A stretch of 64,000 bases of DNA, from assembly GCF_018327685.1 (NCBI RefSeq), contig NZ_BNEL01000001.1, positions 2,046,001 through 2,110,000 of the forward strand, given 5' to 3'. The notes beneath the pieces are model-generated. The model saw only the letters and a program-made list of their open reading frames with translations. It had not been told where the DNA came from and made no database searches. This document shows, piece by piece, positions 46,538 through 54,643 of this stretch. This DNA comes from Streptomyces sp. TS71-3. Its GTDB lineage: Bacteria; Actinomycetota; Actinomycetes; Streptomycetales; Streptomycetaceae. The translations under genes were made by a program, and so were the position numbers. How positions within the stretch are numbered: the first letter of the stretch is position 1; each line of letters opens with the position of its first letter.

Positions 46538-46941
46538 GCCGCCGCGACGGCCGCGACACCGTCGATCTCGACGCGCACGCCGTCGCGCACGAGCTCGGCG
46601 ATGACCGTGGTCCTGGCGGGCAGCGGCGAGCAGTCCGCGAAGAAGTCCCGGTACACGCCGTTGAACTCCGCGAAGTCGCTCCTGTCGGCGAGGTAGCAGG
46701 TGCACTTGATGATCAGGTCCTTCCTGCCGCCGGCCGCCACGACGACCGCTACGAGGTTCTCCAGGGCCTGGCGGGCCTGGGCCGCGAAGCCGGCAGGTAT
46801 CTCGTGCGTGGCGGGGTGGAGCGGCCCCTGCCCGGACGTGATGATCAGGCCGAGGGACCTGACGGCCCCCGACAACGGCGGCTCGGTGCCGTCCGCGAAG
46901 CGGCTGACCGGTGCGTTGCCGGTACTGATTCCTTCGATCAC
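46534..46941 (-). CDS. RidA/YjgF-family protein
   Basis: The protein has 135 residues from GTG 46941, with a GAGAGG ribosome site. Family motifs are GPLHPATHEIPAGFAAQARQALENL, VVAAGGRKDLIIKCTCYLADRSDFAEFNGVYRDFF and ARTTVIAELVRDGVRVEIDGVA, where the conserved Arg sits in the ARTTV motif. RidA proteins destroy reactive 2-aminoacrylate or related enamines, although some members have other substrates. It is the first gene of a three-gene operon divergent from a TetR regulator. Confidence 0.88.
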   Translation of the reverse strand: MIEGISTGNAPVSRFADGTEPPLSGAVRSLGLIITSGQGPLHPATHEIPAGFAAQARQALENLVAVVVAAGGRKDLIIKCTCYLADRSDFAEFNGVYRDFFADCSPLPARTTVIAELVRDGVRVEIDGVAAVAAA

Positions 46942-47043
46942 AGAGGTGTCCTCTCTCCCGTTGCCGCCGGCGGTGGCCTGCCCGGCCACCGCGCCGATGC
47001 GGCGGTGACGATGCGTTCATGATCTTATCTGGGTGGGGTAGAG

Positions 47044-47061
47044 TTTATCCAGCCGGATAAA
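47044..47061. promoter_or_regulatory. 18-bp palindrome, candidate TetR operator
   Basis: TTTATCC and GGATAAA form perfect arms around AGCC. A half-site-like TTATCTGG lies just upstream at 47026. It lies between the divergent RidA operon (start 46941) and the TetR gene (start 47102), so it can control both. Confidence 0.6.
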
Positions 47062-47101
47062 AACGAGCGTCACGGGAGCCGACGTCACGGGAGTCGGCGC
47101 C

Positions 47102-47737
47102 ATGAGAATTGGCGCCATGAGAATCAGGGAGCCGGACGGCACGGTGCGGACCTTCACCAACGAGGCGCGGCGCGCCCAGATCATGCATGCGGCCATCGAG
47201 ACGATCGCCGAACACGGCTTCGCCGGGGCGACCTTCGCCCGGATCACCGAGCGGGCCGGGCTGAGCAGTCCACGGCTGATCTCGTACCACTTCGGGAGCA
47301 AGGACGGCCTGATCCAGCAGATCGTGGTGGAGATCTACACCTCGGCCGCGCGGTTCATGGCGGAGCGCATCCAGGCGGAGGAGACGGCCGCCGGCCGGCT
47401 GCGCGCGTACCTGGAGTCGAATCTGGAATATCTGCGGGACCACGCACGGGACATGGCGGCGCTGACCGAGATCGGCCCCCACCTGCGCACCCCCGCAGGC
47501 GAGCCGTACACCTCGCAGACGGCGCAGGAGCCGGGCGTGCTGGGCCTGGAGGAGCTGCTCAGGGCGGGGCAGGACAGCGGCGAGTTCCGCGACTTCGACC
47601 TCCGCTCGATGGCGCTGGTCATCCGCGGCGCCGTGGAGGCCGCCGCACAGCGGTTGCGGGGCGGACCGGGCCTGGATTTCGACGCCTACCGCCGCGAGGT
47701 CGTCACCACCTTCACGCTCGCGACCCGGCGCACCTGA
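47102..47737 (+). CDS. TetR-family transcriptional regulator
   Basis: The protein has 211 residues from ATG 47102; ATG 47117 fits too, because a 15-base sequence GGCGCCATGAGAATC is duplicated here. The N-terminal HTH is typical (ARRAQIMHAAIETIAEHGFAGATFARITERAGLSSPRLISYHFGSKDGLIQQ). The ligand domain is less conserved. A palindrome lies just upstream. The gene is followed by a membrane protein (24 bases) and a carboxylesterase (16 bases) on the same strand, so it heads an operon. Confidence 0.9.
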   Translation: MRIGAMRIREPDGTVRTFTNEARRAQIMHAAIETIAEHGFAGATFARITERAGLSSPRLISYHFGSKDGLIQQIVVEIYTSAARFMAERIQAEETAAGRLRAYLESNLEYLRDHARDMAALTEIGPHLRTPAGEPYTSQTAQEPGVLGLEELLRAGQDSGEFRDFDLRSMALVIRGAVEAAAQRLRGGPGLDFDAYRREVVTTFTLATRRT

Positions 47738-47760
47738 CCCCCGGACCGGAAGGCGTCCCC

Positions 47761-48546
47761 ATGAGCATGAGCACATCCAACGAGGTCCGGCGGGCCGGCA
47801 GCGCGCGCCGTGCCATGAGCCGGCCGCTGATGACGGAGGTCGTCGCCCCGCTCGCGTTGTTCTACGGACTGCGCGCACTCGGGGCGAGCCAGTTCGTCGC
47901 GCTGCTCGCCGGCATCGTCCTGTCGCTGGGACGCGCCGTGCACGGCATCGTCCGCGAGCGCCGCGTCGGCGGCGTGACCCTTTTCGTCGTCGGCTCGATG
48001 ACGCTGACCGTCGTGATGTCCTTCGTCGCGGGCAGCCCGCGCCTCCTCCTGCTCCGCAACGGCTGGGGGATGGCGGCGATCGGACTCTGGATGATGCTCA
48101 CCGCGTTCAGGCGGCGCCCGCCGCTCTACGAGGCCGGGCGCCTCGTCCTGGACGAGGACGGGCGGCAGGCGTGGACCCGGAACTGGGAGCGGTACGAGGC
48201 GTTCCGGCGCGTCCTGCGCGTGTGCAGCCTCGTCTGGGGCGCCGCGTGCCTGCTGGACTCCGCTCTGCGGGTGGCGATGGCGTTCACCCTGCCGGTGGAC
48301 GTGGTGCCGGTCCTCGACGATGTGCTGCTGGCCGTCACGCTCGGCGCGCTGCTGGTGTTCCAGCGCACCTACGCACGCGGTTACCTGCGCCGGCACGGCC
48401 TGCGCCTCAGGGGAGCCCGCCTGTCACCCCTGACCGAACCGCCGTCCGGCCCGGACACCGGGGTCGAAGGGCCGGCCGTCGCCGCCGACCGCCCTGCGGC
48501 CGGGGCCGCGGTCGACCGGAACACCTCATCGAACCCCGCCCGCTGA
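47761..48546 (+). CDS. Multi-pass membrane protein (VC0807-like)
   Basis: The protein has 261 residues. The hydrophobic segments PLALFYGLRALGASQFVALLAGIVLSLG, GGVTLFVVGSMTLTVVMSFVAG, GMAAIGLWMMLTAFRRRPPLYEAG, VLRVCSLVWGAACLLDSALRVAMAF and VVPVLDDVLLAVTLGALLVF give about six helices. The pattern AFRRRPPLYEAGRLVLDEDG and W.RYEAFRRVLRVCSLVWGAACLLDS is that of the VC0807 family, which has no assigned function. The last 50 residues are polar and low-complexity. It is likely co-transcribed with the TetR gene and the esterase. Confidence 0.75.
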   Translation: MSMSTSNEVRRAGSARRAMSRPLMTEVVAPLALFYGLRALGASQFVALLAGIVLSLGRAVHGIVRERRVGGVTLFVVGSMTLTVVMSFVAGSPRLLLLRNGWGMAAIGLWMMLTAFRRRPPLYEAGRLVLDEDGRQAWTRNWERYEAFRRVLRVCSLVWGAACLLDSALRVAMAFTLPVDVVPVLDDVLLAVTLGALLVFQRTYARGYLRRHGLRLRGARLSPLTEPPSGPDTGVEGPAVAADRPAAGAAVDRNTSSNPAR

Positions 48547-48561
48547 GGAGACCGGAGACCC

Positions 48562-50244
48562 ATGACCACGTGCATCTCCTCGACGCGCGCGCCGCGGCTC
48601 GTTCTGCGGCTGCTTCTGCGGCTCTTACGGCTGCCGGTGCCGCTGCGGTCGGCCCTGCTGCTGGCCCCGGTGATGGCTCTGCTCGTCCCCGCCCTGGTCC
48701 CCGCGGGGGGAGGGGGTCCGGTGGCGGCCGGCGCGGTGGCGGCAGGCCGCGGCACCGTGGTGCGCACCGACGGCGGCCTCGTCCGCGGCACCGCCGCCGC
48801 CGATGGATACCGCAGCTTCCAGGGCATTCCCTATGCCGCGCCGCCGGTGGGCCCGTTGCGCTGGAGGCCGCCGCTCCCGGCGCGGCCCTGGCACGGCACG
48901 AGGGACGCCACCCGTCCCGGTGACCGGTGCGCCCAGAACGCCGACCCGCTGACGGGGACCGCGCGCAGCACCAGCGAGGACTGCCTCTACCTCAACGTCG
49001 CGGTGCCGCCCAGGCGCCCCGGTGAGCGGCTGCCGGTCCTCGTGTGGATCCACGGCGGCGGGCTGAGCTCCGGAGCAGGGAGCGACCAGGACCCCCGCAG
49101 GCTCGCCGCCGACGGCCACGTCATCGTCGTCACCGTCAACTACCGGCTCGGCGTCTTCGGCTTCTTCGGCCATTCCGGACTGCCCGGCTCGGGCGACTTC
49201 GGCATCATGGACCAGCGGGCCGCGCTCGCCTGGGTGGGCAGGAACGCGGCACGCTTCGGCGGCGACGGGCACGAGGTCACCGTCTTCGGCGAGTCGGGCG
49301 GAGGGGACAGCGTCTGCGCCCAGCTCGCATCGCCCGCGGCACGCGGCCTGTTCGCGCGGGCCGCCATCCAGAGCGGCACCTGCACCGACACGAACGCGGT
49401 GGACGACCTGTACCCCGGCGCCGGTGCCGCGACGGCCACCTGGAAGCCGCTGGACGCCGTGCGGTCCGCCGGCGCGGGGGTCGCGGAACGGCTCGGCTGC
49501 AAGGAGAGGGCACTGCCCTGTCTGCGCGCGATGAGCGCCGAGCAGTTGCTGAGCGCGCCGGCGGTGGCCGCCGTCTACTGGAGTCCGGCCTATGGCACCC
49601 CCACGTTGCCGAGGTCTCCCGGCAGAGCCATCGCCGCGGGCGACTTCGCGCACGTCCCGGTGCTGGAAGGCACGACCCGCGACGAGGCGACGCTGCTGGT
49701 CGCCGCCGCCCTCGGGCAGATCGGCACCGGCACGCTCCACGACCTGCTCGACCGCGCCCTCGGGCCGCGCGCGGGTGAGGTGGCCGCCGCCTATCCGGCA
49801 AGCCGTTACGGCTCACCGTCGCTGCGATGGGCCGCCATCGTCACCGACCGCGCCTACGCCTGCCCCAACCAGCGGACCGAGGCCGTCCTCGCCTCCCAGG
49901 TGCCCACCCACGCCTACGAGTTCGCTGACACGCATGCTCCGTCGACCTTCGACATGGAGCCCCCGTTCCCGCTGGGCGCCTACCACGGCTCCGACCTCCC
50001 CTACGTCTGGGACGTCCCGGGGCGTACGGCCCTGCTGAGCCCGGCGCAGCGGCGGCTCTCCGGGCAGATGATCCGCTATCTCGCCCGCTTCGCCGCGACG
50101 GGCGACCCCAACCGCCCGGGCCTGCCGCACTGGCCCGCGGTGAGAGGCCCGGCGCCCGTGCTCCAGCGCCTCGCGCCGCCCTCGGACGGCGGCGTGCACC
50201 CCGCCACCACCGCGGCGCTCCACCACTGCGACCTGTGGGACTGA
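48562..50244 (+). CDS. Secreted type B carboxylesterase
   Basis: The protein has 560 residues. It has a long basic N-terminus with a strongly hydrophobic segment (LLLAPVMALLVPALVPAG) acting as a signal. Motifs include FQGIPYAAPPVGPLRW, CLYLNVAVP, VWIHGGGLSSGAG, NYRLGVFGFFGHSGLPGSGDFGIMDQRAALAWVGRNAARFGGD (two parts), FGESGGG with Ser245, and YHGSDLPYVW with His475. The Cys pattern matches disulfides of the family. There is a TTA leucine codon at 48625-48627 within the signal peptide. It is in line with the TetR gene and membrane protein, and a terminator hairpin follows. Confidence 0.9.
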   Translation: MTTCISSTRAPRLVLRLLLRLLRLPVPLRSALLLAPVMALLVPALVPAGGGGPVAAGAVAAGRGTVVRTDGGLVRGTAAADGYRSFQGIPYAAPPVGPLRWRPPLPARPWHGTRDATRPGDRCAQNADPLTGTARSTSEDCLYLNVAVPPRRPGERLPVLVWIHGGGLSSGAGSDQDPRRLAADGHVIVVTVNYRLGVFGFFGHSGLPGSGDFGIMDQRAALAWVGRNAARFGGDGHEVTVFGESGGGDSVCAQLASPAARGLFARAAIQSGTCTDTNAVDDLYPGAGAATATWKPLDAVRSAGAGVAERLGCKERALPCLRAMSAEQLLSAPAVAAVYWSPAYGTPTLPRSPGRAIAAGDFAHVPVLEGTTRDEATLLVAAALGQIGTGTLHDLLDRALGPRAGEVAAAYPASRYGSPSLRWAAIVTDRAYACPNQRTEAVLASQVPTHAYEFADTHAPSTFDMEPPFPLGAYHGSDLPYVWDVPGRTALLSPAQRRLSGQMIRYLARFAATGDPNRPGLPHWPAVRGPAPVLQRLAPPSDGGVHPATTAALHHCDLWD

Positions 50245-50311
50245 CCGCCTCTCTGCCGCCGCGGATGCGCACGGCCGCCGGGGTGGAGGGAGCCCCCGAC
50301 GGATCTCCGGT

Positions 50312-50351
50312 CCCCGTCCGTCCCCGGACGGGGATCCGGAGACGGACGGGG
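50312..50351. terminator. Terminator between convergent carboxylesterase and TetR genes
   Basis: CCCCGTCCGTC (50312-50322) pairs with GACGGACGGGG (50341-50351) over 11 bp, with an 18-base loop that itself contains CCCCGGACGGGG-like bases. It can serve both directions. Confidence 0.7.
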
Positions 50352-50375
50352 ATCACCCTCGTGATCCGGACGGGA

Positions 50376-50993
50376 TCAGTCGAGCCAGTGGCGGCGGCCG
50401 AGGCTCATCAGGCGCATCTGGCGGCGGGCCAGCTCCGTCACTGCCTCCAGACCCTCGGGCGGGGCCTCCAGGATCGCCGCTGCCGTCATCACCATGTGGT
50501 TGACGTAGAGCCGCGCCAGCATCAGCAGGTCGTCGTCGTCCCAGCCCCGTGACTCGGGCCGCCGCGCCAGCTCCGTGCGCACCTCAAGGGAGAACTGGTC
50601 GAGCTGGCGCGCGATGGCCTCCCGTACCGGCGACACGCCCCCGTGCTGTTCCCGTGCCACGAACCGTACGTGCGCCGGATGGCGCCGCACGTGACCGGCT
50701 ATCAGATCGACGCTGCGGGCGATGCGCTCGTCGATGCCGCCCGGCGCGGCGAGGGTGATGCCGATCATCTCGTGGAGGCTGCCCAGCGCCTGTTCGACCA
50801 GGGCGATGCCCAGGTCGGCCGTGCTGTGGAAGTGCCGGTAGAAGGCGGTCGGCGCGATGCCCGCCGCACGCGTGACCTCGCGCAGGCCCAGGCTGCTCAG
50901 GCTCTGGTCGGCGAGGAGCGTGAGCGCGGCGTCCAGCAGCGCCTGCCGGGTCTGCTCCTTCTGGGCCTGCCGCTTGCCGAGGGTGTGACTCAT
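50376..50993 (-). CDS. TetR-family regulator, FabR-like
   Basis: The protein has 205 residues from ATG 50993. The HTH is KEQTRQALLDAALTLLADQSLSSLGLREVTRAAGIAPTAFYRHFHSTADL, a form shared with FabR-type regulators of fatty acid synthesis (SSLGLREVTRAAGIAPTAFYRHF). Two GAACAGTTG-type half-sites lie just upstream, between it and the small membrane-protein genes. The role is likely control of those genes or of lipid genes elsewhere. Confidence 0.88.
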   Translation of the reverse strand: MSHTLGKRQAQKEQTRQALLDAALTLLADQSLSSLGLREVTRAAGIAPTAFYRHFHSTADLGIALVEQALGSLHEMIGITLAAPGGIDERIARSVDLIAGHVRRHPAHVRFVAREQHGGVSPVREAIARQLDQFSLEVRTELARRPESRGWDDDDLLMLARLYVNHMVMTAAAILEAPPEGLEAVTELARRQMRLMSLGRRHWLD

Positions 50994-51004
50994 GCCATTC
51001 AGTC

Positions 51005-51069
51005 AACAACTGTTCTCCGCCTTTGGAAAGCCGAACAGGGAGTACTGTGGATGTCAGTGAACAGTTGTA
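51005..51069. promoter_or_regulatory. Two inverted copies of AACAACTGTTC, candidate TetR operators
   Basis: AACAACTGTTC (51005-51015) and GAACAGTTGTA (51059-51069) are in inverted orientation 43 bases apart. Each is itself partly palindromic (AACA...TGTT). They sit in the divergent gap beside the TetR start. FabR-like regulators bind such short palindromes. Confidence 0.6.
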
Positions 51070-51190
51070 CCCACATTCGTTCACCGAACTTCCCGTACCC
51101 GGAGGCTCTCCTCCCATGGAGCCCCTTGGACTCCCTGGACTCCCGTGGAGCCCGACGGGACGCGGGTCACGAGACACCAGAGAGGTCTCC

Positions 51191-51346
51191 ATGCTCTTCC
51201 TCGTAGCCGCCCTGCTGCTGCTCGGCGTCGGCCTCGGCGCCGTGGCGCACGCGCCGCTGCCGGTGGGCGTCATCGCCGCCGCCGTCATCGGCGTCTGGCT
51301 CGTCGTCTTCGCCGTGCGCGAACGGCACGCCCGCCGTCACCACTGA
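51191..51346 (+). CDS. Small membrane protein of 51 residues
   Basis: It starts at ATG 51191 with an AGAGAGG ribosome site 5 bases upstream. The chain is almost entirely two hydrophobic segments, LFLVAALLLLGVGLGAVAH and VGVIAAAVIGVWLVVFAV, ending in RERHARRHH. It faces the TetR gene and precedes the DUF4190-like gene by 77 bases. The function is unknown, and it may be part of the TetR regulon. Confidence 0.7.
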   Translation: MLFLVAALLLLGVGLGAVAHAPLPVGVIAAAVIGVWLVVFAVRERHARRHH

Positions 51347-51423
51347 CCCTTCGGCGGCTCCCGACTCCCCACACCCCCGACCCCCTTCACCGACCCGTTT
51401 CACCACTCCGTCAGGAGGCACCC

Positions 51424-51768
51424 ATGAACCCCACCCTGACTCCGCGTGCCGAGCGCGCGACCGCGACGTCCTCGTCCGCCGGGACGCGCCCCGATGCGAG
51501 GCCCGCCGGGCCAGCGGCGGAACGCGGCCCGCGCCGGGACGCCGACGGCATGGCCGTCGCGTCCTTCGTGCTCGGCCTGCTGGGCCTGCTGGTCGCCAAC
51601 CTCTTCCTCGGGCCCACGGCCATCGTGCTGTCCGCGCTCGCGCTCTCCCGCGGTACCGGCCGGCGCGGCCGCGCCCTGCTCGGCCTGGCCCTCGGCGTCG
51701 CCGACCTCGCGGTCCTGGCGGTGCTCGTCACCGTCGACCACACCTGGTCCTGGAACATCCCGGGCTGA
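51424..51768 (+). CDS. DUF4190-like small membrane protein
   Basis: The protein has 114 residues from ATG 51424, with AGGAGG 6 bases upstream. A polar, Ala/Pro-rich N-terminal third precedes ADGMAVASFVLGLLGLLVANLFLGPTAIVLSALALSRGTGRRGRALLGLALGVADLAVL (two hydrophobic hairpin helices), the DUF4190 pattern. A Trp-containing end follows (TWSWNIPG). The function is unknown. Confidence 0.78.
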   Translation: MNPTLTPRAERATATSSSAGTRPDARPAGPAAERGPRRDADGMAVASFVLGLLGLLVANLFLGPTAIVLSALALSRGTGRRGRALLGLALGVADLAVLAVLVTVDHTWSWNIPG

Positions 51769-51870
51769 CCCTCCCGAACCGGCCGTTCGCGCACCCGCCG
51801 CGCCCCGGTGACCGTTCCGCCGGGCGCGGGAACCGGTACCGGCCCCGGCGGTCCCGAAAGGCGGACCTCG

Positions 51871-51876
51871 TAGAAT
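51871..51876 (+). promoter_or_regulatory. -10 box before the cysteine desulfurase gene
   Basis: TAGAAT lies 10 bases before the ATG at 51887. The message would be leaderless or have only a few untranslated bases. Confidence 0.45.
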
Positions 51877-51886
51877 CGGGGCCACC

Positions 51887-53050
51887 ATGGCTTACCTCGA
51901 CCACGCGGCGACCACCCCGATGCTTCCCGAGGCGATCGAGGCGATGACCGCCCAGTTCGCACACACCGGAAACGCCTCATCGCTGCACGCAGCGGGCCGC
52001 AGGGCCCGGCGCGCCGTCGAAGAGGCCCGCGAGACGCTGGCCGCGGCGCTCGGCGCACGCCCCAGCGAGGTGGTGCTCACCTCCGGCGGTACGGAGGCGG
52101 ACAACCTCGCCGTGAAGGGCCTGTTCTGGTCCCGCAGGGCTGCTGATCCGGCCCGCACCCGCGTCCTCGCCAGCCCCGTCGAGCACCACGCCGTGCTGGA
52201 CGCCGTGCACTGGCTCGCCGAGCACGAGGGGGCCACCGTCGAGTACCTGCCGGTGGACACCTACGGCCGGGTCGACGCCGAGACGCTCCGGGAGGCCATC
52301 GCCCGCAACCCCGACGATGTGGCGCTCGCCACAGTCATGTGGGCCAACAACGAGATCGGCACGCTGATGCCGATCCGGGAACTCGCCGGCGTGGCAGCGG
52401 AGTTCGGGGTTCCGCTGCACGCGGACGCGGTGCAGGCCGTCGGCCAGGTGCCGGTCGACTTCGCCACCTCGGGGCTCGCCGCGATGACCGTCTCCGCGCA
52501 CAAGATCGGCGGGCCGTACGGAGTCGGGGCGCTGCTGCTCGGCAGGGACCACAGCCCCGTGCCCGTGCTGCACGGCGGCGGCCAGGAGCGGCACGTGCGG
52601 TCGGGCACCCTCGACGTGCCCGCGGTCAGCGCGTTCGCGGTGGCGGCGCGGATCTCCACGGAGCGGCGCGAGGAGTTCGCGCGGCGGGCCGGGGTACTGC
52701 GCGACGAACTGATCGACGCCGTCCGCGCGGCGGTGCCGGAGGCCGTCCTCGGCGGCGATCCCGTGGACCGGCTGCCCGCCAACGCCCACTTCACGTTCCC
52801 CGGCTGCGAGGGCGACTCCCTGCTGATGCTGCTCGACGCGCAGGGGATCGAGTGCTCCACCGGCTCGGCCTGCACGGCCGGGGTGGCCCAGCCCAGCCAT
52901 GTCCTGCTCGCCACCGGCGCCTCGCCCGAAGCGGCCCGCGGCACGCTCCGCTTCTCGCTGGGGCACACGTCCACGCGCGCGGACGTCGACGCGGTCGCCA
53001 CGGCGATCGGGCCCGCGGTGAAGAGGGCGAGGACGGCGGGTCTGTCCTGA
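51887..53050 (+). CDS. Cysteine desulfurase
   Basis: The protein has 387 residues from ATG 51887. It follows the NifS/IscS pattern: [61 protein letters not shown], the PLP-lysine site [12 protein letters not shown] (Lys206) and the sulfur-carrying Cys in [11 protein letters not shown]. It takes sulfur from L-cysteine as a persulfide. In Streptomyces it normally lies near mnmA and can supply sulfur for 2-thiouridine in tRNA. Here mnmA is 2 kb away, because an IS110 element and repeats lie between. It has its own leaderless promoter. Confidence 0.93.
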   Translation: MAYLDHAATTPMLPEAIEAMTAQFAHTGNASSLHAAGRRARRAVEEARETLAAALGARPSEVVLTSGGTEADNLAVKGLFWSRRAADPARTRVLASPVEHHAVLDAVHWLAEHEGATVEYLPVDTYGRVDAETLREAIARNPDDVALATVMWANNEIGTLMPIRELAGVAAEFGVPLHADAVQAVGQVPVDFATSGLAAMTVSAHKIGGPYGVGALLLGRDHSPVPVLHGGGQERHVRSGTLDVPAVSAFAVAARISTERREEFARRAGVLRDELIDAVRAAVPEAVLGGDPVDRLPANAHFTFPGCEGDSLLMLLDAQGIECSTGSACTAGVAQPSHVLLATGASPEAARGTLRFSLGHTSTRADVDAVATAIGPAVKRARTAGLS

Positions 53051-53088
53051 GCTCCCTCCGCCCCCTGTAGGGGCCGCCCCCCAGCTTT

Positions 53089-53108
53089 GCGCAGTTCCCC
53101 GCGCCCCT
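53089..53108 (+). repeat. Forward copy of the 20-bp intergenic repeat next to the IS110 end
   Basis: GCGCAGTTCCCCGCGCCCCT lies 38 bases after the cysteine desulfurase stop and 15 bases before the probable left end of the IS. It is likely part of the array that continues on the far side of the element. Confidence 0.8.
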
Positions 53109-53138
53109 GTTTCGGGGGGGGTGCCTCTATGTCCTTGG

Positions 53139-54341
53139 TCAAGCGGGGCGTGGGGTTCGGTGTTCGTAGAAGGTGCCGTCGCGGAGCATCGCGTAGAGCA
53201 CGCTGATGCGCTGGCGGGCCAGGCGGAGGAGAGCCTGGGTATGAGTCTTTCCCCTGGCTCGGCAGCGGTCGTAGTAGGTGCGGGAGACGGGATCGTGCAA
53301 GGCGGCGAAAGCGGACAGGAACATCGCCCGTTTGAGCTGGCGGTTTCCGCCTCGTGGCGCGTGTTCGCCGTGGATCGATGTGCCCGACGACTTGGTGGTC
53401 GGGGCCAGGCCGGCGTAGGAGGCGAGATGGGCGGCGGTGGGGAAGCTGGTGCCGTCGCCGACGGTGACCAGCAGGGTGGCAGCGGTCCTGACCGCGATCC
53501 CCGGCATCGAGATCAGGACCTGGGAAAGAGGGTGCTCCTCCAGCAGGGCCTCGATCTGCGCTTGAAGAGCGCGGCGCTGTTCGTGGACAGCCGCGAGCGA
53601 GCGGGCCAGCGAGGGGATCACGATGTCGAGCGTGCCGGTCCCCGGGACCACGACGGTCTGTTCGTCGAGTGCGTCGAAGACGTCGTCGATCAGCCGCTGG
53701 GCCATGCGCGGGGCTTTGGGTCGGATGGTTTCGACGAGTTTGCGGCGGCCGGCTTTCCTGAGGGCGGATGGGGATCCGTAGCGCTCCAGCAGCCAGGTGA
53801 CTGCTTGGTGATCCAGCCGCGGGCCCAGGACGCGTTCGAGGCTGGGGTGGAACTGTGTGAGCAGGCCGCGTATGCGGTTGCTGGTGCGTGTGGCCTCGGT
53901 GGCAAGATCCTGGTCGAAGCCGACCAGCACGGTGAGTTCGGCGGTGATCTCATCGGTCAGTTCCAGGGACCGCAGGGTGTGGGGCATGGTGCGGGCGGCG
54001 TCCGCGATGACCGCGGCGTCCTTGGCGTCGGTCTTGGCCTCGCCCGGGTAGAGGTCGGCGATCCTGCGCATCGCAAGTCCGGGCAGGTAGGCGACCTTGC
54101 AGCCTGCGTCCCGGGCCACGGTCAGTGGCAGAGCGCCGATCGAGGCGGGCTGGTCCACGATCAGCAGGACGGTGCCGAATTTGGCGGCCAGCTTGTCGAA
54201 GACGGCTCGCAGTTTCGGTTCGCTGTTGGGCAGGGGCTTGTCGAAGACCTTCTTGCCGGCTGGGGTGAGTCCGTGGCCGTGGTGGGCGGTCTTGCCGACG
54301 TCCAGGCCGAGGAAGACGCCCACGTCGCCGGTGTCGAACAT
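53139..54341 (-). CDS. IS110-family transposase (DEDD/serine recombinase type)
   Basis: The protein has 400 residues from ATG 54341; a longer frame starts at 54398. The N-terminal DEDD_Tnp_IS110 part has VGVFLGLDVGKTAHHGHGL (first Asp), VDQPASIG and AKTDAKDAAVIADAAR. The C-terminal Transposase_20 part has ISMPGIAVRTAATLL, FPTAAHLASYAGLAPTTKSSG, TSIHGEHAPRGGNRQLKRAMF, which contains the conserved Ser and the His-Gly-Arg signature. Both halves look intact, so the element may be active. It is oriented opposite to the cysteine desulfurase and mnmA genes. Confidence 0.93.
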   Translation of the reverse strand: MFDTGDVGVFLGLDVGKTAHHGHGLTPAGKKVFDKPLPNSEPKLRAVFDKLAAKFGTVLLIVDQPASIGALPLTVARDAGCKVAYLPGLAMRRIADLYPGEAKTDAKDAAVIADAARTMPHTLRSLELTDEITAELTVLVGFDQDLATEATRTSNRIRGLLTQFHPSLERVLGPRLDHQAVTWLLERYGSPSALRKAGRRKLVETIRPKAPRMAQRLIDDVFDALDEQTVVVPGTGTLDIVIPSLARSLAAVHEQRRALQAQIEALLEEHPLSQVLISMPGIAVRTAATLLVTVGDGTSFPTAAHLASYAGLAPTTKSSGTSIHGEHAPRGGNRQLKRAMFLSAFAALHDPVSRTYYDRCRARGKTHTQALLRLARQRISVLYAMLRDGTFYEHRTPRPA

Positions 54342-54569
54342 CGTGCTGTCAGCTCCTTTGGTGCGGCTGGCCTGGGCTTCGGTGTCGTACGCGCGCATCC
54401 ACGTTATGCAGACCTGCCGCCCGTGAACTGTCCGGCGTTGCGCCGGACCGGACGGTGGCCGGACCTCTCATCAGCGGCTCCGACGGCACCTCTCGGGCCC
54501 GGTGAACACCACCCCCCACGTCATCTCGGACAGGGGGACACAGTCATGCCGGGCCCGGAGGCCAGCGGC
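54342..54569 (-). ncRNA. Candidate IS110 bridge RNA region (transposase-side non-coding end)
   Basis: The 230 bases upstream of the transposase hold no gene and several foldable segments. The clearest is a perfect 7-bp stem GTCCGGC/GCCGGAC (54430-54448, 5-base loop). Other GC-rich inverted pairs lie around 54450-54475 and 54510-54535. IS110-group elements encode a bridge RNA in this position, whose loops pair with target and donor DNA. The exact RNA ends and guide loops cannot be read by eye. Confidence 0.4.
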
Positions 54570-54643
54570 CCTCTTGCAGGACCGCGAAAAAGATAACGGG
54601 GGGCGGATGGTGCGTGAACGTGCGGCTTCCGTCGTGGCGGATC

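Larger units (their letters stand above)
53124..54574 (-). mobile_element. IS110-family insertion sequence (ends provisional)
   Basis: A transposase-coding region (53139-54341, minus) is flanked by a short 3' end and a 230-base non-coding 5' end. No terminal inverted repeats are seen, which is normal for this family. CCTCT occurs at both provisional borders (53124-53128 and 54570-54574) and might be the target core. About 1.45 kb fits the family. The long leader is on the transposase 5' side and the 3' end is at most about 15-30 bases, as in the IS110 (not IS1111) group. The borders rest on host-repeat limits and on CCTCT only. Confidence 0.6.

Noticed and set aside
53139..54341. Terminal inverted repeats of a classical DDE insertion sequence
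   Set aside because: No matching ends were found, and the transposase is of the IS110 (DEDD) type, which normally lacks them.
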